Source of the DNA: Euryarchaeota archaeon UBA60
Lineage (GTDB): Archaea > Thermoplasmatota > Poseidoniia > Poseidoniales > Poseidoniaceae
Length of the DNA stretch: 9,225 nucleotides
Direction: 5' to 3'
NCBI GenBank assembly: GCA_002503395.1
Contig: DARQ01000065.1
Coordinates: forward strand, 27,655-36,879
Part shown: piece by piece, positions 7,774 through 9,225 of the stretch
Position numbering within the stretch: position 1 is the first letter of the stretch
How the letters are laid out: each line of letters starts with the position of its first letter
Position numbers and translations under genes: made by a program
The notes under the pieces: model-generated
Told to the model about the DNA's origin: nothing
Databases searched by the model: none
The model's input: only the letters and a program-made list of their open reading frames with translations

Positions 7774-9225
7774 GGCCCGGTGACCCGGGTCGAAATTGAC
7801 CAGACTCCACCGCTTAGCATCGATGCAGATAGCCAGATGCAGTTTTCTGTCACCCTATATGATGCATCGAATAGTACCGTCTCGGGCACAATTGAATGGA
7901 GTTCGACCAATGGCACCATTGATGGTGCCGGTTTATTCACCCCTTGGACGGTGGGAAACATCACCATCACCGCTAACTCGGGAGGTGTTTCGGAGTTTGT
8001 CAACATCACTGTCGAGCCTGGTTGGCCGGCAACACTTTCCCTGCTCAGTAATATCAGTGAAGTGGGTATGGATTCAAGCGTTCAATTAACCGCCAAACTG
8101 CTCGACGCGAGAGCAAACGAGGTTTTTGGACACAACTTGCTCTGGTCGCCCTCGCAAGGGCTGGTGAATGAGACCGGAGTATGGACTCCGGCACAGGTCG
8201 GTAACGCGAGCATTGAAGTGCATTGGGGTGAACTTTCGGCTACCATGATACTGACCGTCATACCCGGAGAAGCCACAGTTCTAATTCTGCCAAGTGCTCT
8301 GTACGTGCGTTCCGGTCAATCAATTTCGATAACACCTGAACTTCGGGATTCGTTTGGAAACATCCTCTCGCCCGATGCCGCCGGTACCCTGCAGTGGGAT
8401 GCCGAATCAGGAACTATCTCCACTGCCGGCGTATTCACCGGTAGTGCGGTCGGAAGTTGGGATATATCGTGTACGACATCGACGGGGCTTTCGGCGATAA
8501 CCCAGGTGGAAGTGATTTCCGCGGTTATCGATAGCATTGAAATGTTTGCCGAGGAGCGTGCCTTCCGCGCCGATGAAGCGATAGAAATCAAAGTGCTACG
8601 AACCGATATCTATGGCAATATCGAGGAAGTCATCGTCCCCTTGGTCAATTGGACCTATCAGACAGGCTCCCTTCGACTGGGAGAGAATGCGACCGAGTGG
8701 CTACCCAATGAGGTGGGTAATTGGAGCCTTTCCGTCTCCACCGAGGGCCAGAGCGCGTCGATTACTATCGAGATCATCCATGGCTACGCCAGCGAATTAC
8801 TGTTGGTTGCCGAGATCCAGCGCGTCAGCGCTGACGACGACGTTGTGATTCATATGCAGGCTCGCGATATTCGCAATAACCGATGGGTTGTAACCGGGTT
8901 GTGGGAAACCGAAGCATCGGCTGCTGATGAATGGCTATCTTCATTTGGAACCTGGGCTAGTTTTGAGGCTACCACCAGTGGCGAATGGATAATCACCGGA
9001 AGTTGGTTCGACGACGTACAGCAGATGCTTTTCTCGGCTGAGTTGACCTTCGATGTCTTTGCCGGGGAATTGGCTTTGATCCAATTGCAGGGTGGAAGTG
9101 CAGTGATTTCGACCGATGAAGTCATTGATTTGTCACCACTATTGTTCGATGCTGATGGGAATGACGTCGGTACTGTCTTGTTGAATTGGACTGTCGATGG
9201 AGATGACCGCACTACCGATTTCCGC
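7678..9225 (+). CDS. Secreted/surface Ig-repeat protein, paralogue of the gene 1 stalk (3' partial)
   Basis: The frame is open from ATG 7678 to the last base, 516 codons without a stop; an in-frame TGA at 7633 limits any upstream start. Residues 1-32 form a signal peptide with a basic start (MVGRK), a hydrophobic core and a V-S-A cleavage site before Gly33. Five complete Ig/BIG-like domains follow (about 33-115, 116-197, 198-282, 283-369, 370-463) and a sixth is cut by the window edge (464-516). Each has a D-x-x-x/G-N turn and a W-containing strand. The domains match Ig1 to Ig6 of gene 1 in order, for instance VSGTIEWSSTNGTIDGAGLF here against VSGAVEWSSTSGSINSNGLF there. Gene 2 lacks any fn3 or DNRLRE domain in front of the array. 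I infer a cell-surface protein with a membrane anchor still to come. Start choice 7678 versus 7693 is open. No enzymatic motif is seen. Confidence 0.93.
   Translation, partial: MRSSNMVGRKPLLLCIIMLFALASPFIANVSAGPVTRVEIDQTPPLSIDADSQMQFSVTLYDASNSTVSGTIEWSSTNGTIDGAGLFTPWTVGNITITANSGGVSEFVNITVEPGWPATLSLLSNISEVGMDSSVQLTAKLLDARANEVFGHNLLWSPSQGLVNETGVWTPAQVGNASIEVHWGELSATMILTVIPGEATVLILPSALYVRSGQSISITPELRDSFGNILSPDAAGTLQWDAESGTISTAGVFTGSAVGSWDISCTTSTGLSAITQVEVISAVIDSIEMFAEERAFRADEAIEIKVLRTDIYGNIEEVIVPLVNWTYQTGSLRLGENATEWLPNEVGNWSLSVSTEGQSASITIEIIHGYASELLLVAEIQRVSADDDVVIHMQARDIRNNRWVVTGLWETEASAADEWLSSFGTWASFEATTSGEWIITGSWFDDVQQMLFSAELTFDVFAGELALIQLQGGSAVISTDEVIDLSPLLFDADGNDVGTVLLNWTVDGDDRTTDFR
7774..9225 (+). 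repeat. Array of Ig/BIG-like domains in gene 2 (5 complete, 1 partial)
   Basis: Nucleotide limits by domain are about 7774-8022, 8023-8268, 8269-8523, 8524-8784, 8785-9066 and 9067-9225. The closing motifs are TVEPG, TVIPG, EVISA, EIIHG and DVFAG. The turn motifs are DASNS, DARAN, DSFGN, DIYGN, DIRNN and DADGN. Lengths of 82-94 residues fit BIG-like domains. The order and motifs mirror the array of gene 1. Confidence 0.8.

Noticed and set aside
8850..9212. A 120-codon minus-strand open frame, and a 123-codon one at 7638-8009.
   Set aside because: Both are antisense to gene 2, which has a signal peptide, a ribosome binding site and clear Ig-domain homology to gene 1.
1..9225. A defence system, mobile element, CRISPR array, toxin-antitoxin pair or contact-dependent toxin.
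   Set aside because: No nuclease, ATPase, transposase, repeat-spacer or toxin-domain signature was seen. Both proteins are beta-sandwich repeats, and the visible C-terminus of gene 1 is a membrane anchor and acidic tail.

Overview
The window holds two large, same-strand genes for secreted, multi-domain surface proteins, both cut by the window edges, separated by one 168-bp intergenic region. There are no RNA genes, mobile elements, CRISPR arrays or catalytic enzymes that I can see. The organism is most likely an archaeon. The evidence is the giant beta-sandwich surface protein anchored by one C-terminal membrane helix, the dense N-glycosylation sequons, the acidic Trp-rich cytoplasmic tail, and purine-rich ribosome binding sites without an obvious bacterial promoter. 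A marine Thermoplasmatota lineage such as Marine Group II (Poseidoniales) is my best guess. That placement is inference from style, not from a marker gene.

Layout: positions 1-7509 are the 3' part of gene 1 (2502 codons visible, no start in the window). From N to C the visible protein has the tail end of one DNRLRE/CBM96-like domain, then five copies of a two-domain unit (fibronectin-III-like plus DNRLRE-like, about 323 residues per unit), then eight bacterial-Ig-like (BIG) domains, one transmembrane helix, and an 80-residue very acidic tail with seven tryptophans. Positions 7510-7677 are intergenic: a G-poor tract, a 20-nt hairpin/dyad, and the ribosome binding region of gene 2. Positions 7678-9225 are the 5' part of gene 2 (516 codons visible), with a signal peptide followed directly by BIG-like domains and running off the right edge.

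The most notable relationship is that the Ig arrays of the two genes appear collinear. Domains 1 to 6 of gene 2 each best resemble the same-numbered Ig domain of gene 1, down to shared motifs. Gene 2 therefore looks like a paralogue that carries the anchor/stalk part of gene 1 without the fn3-DNRLRE arm. If so, it should continue beyond the window with two more Ig domains, a membrane helix and the same type of acidic tail. A reasonable model is a pair of cell-surface stalk proteins, one bearing a long, probably glycan-binding arm. The binding function is inferred from the domain family and is not shown by the sequence.
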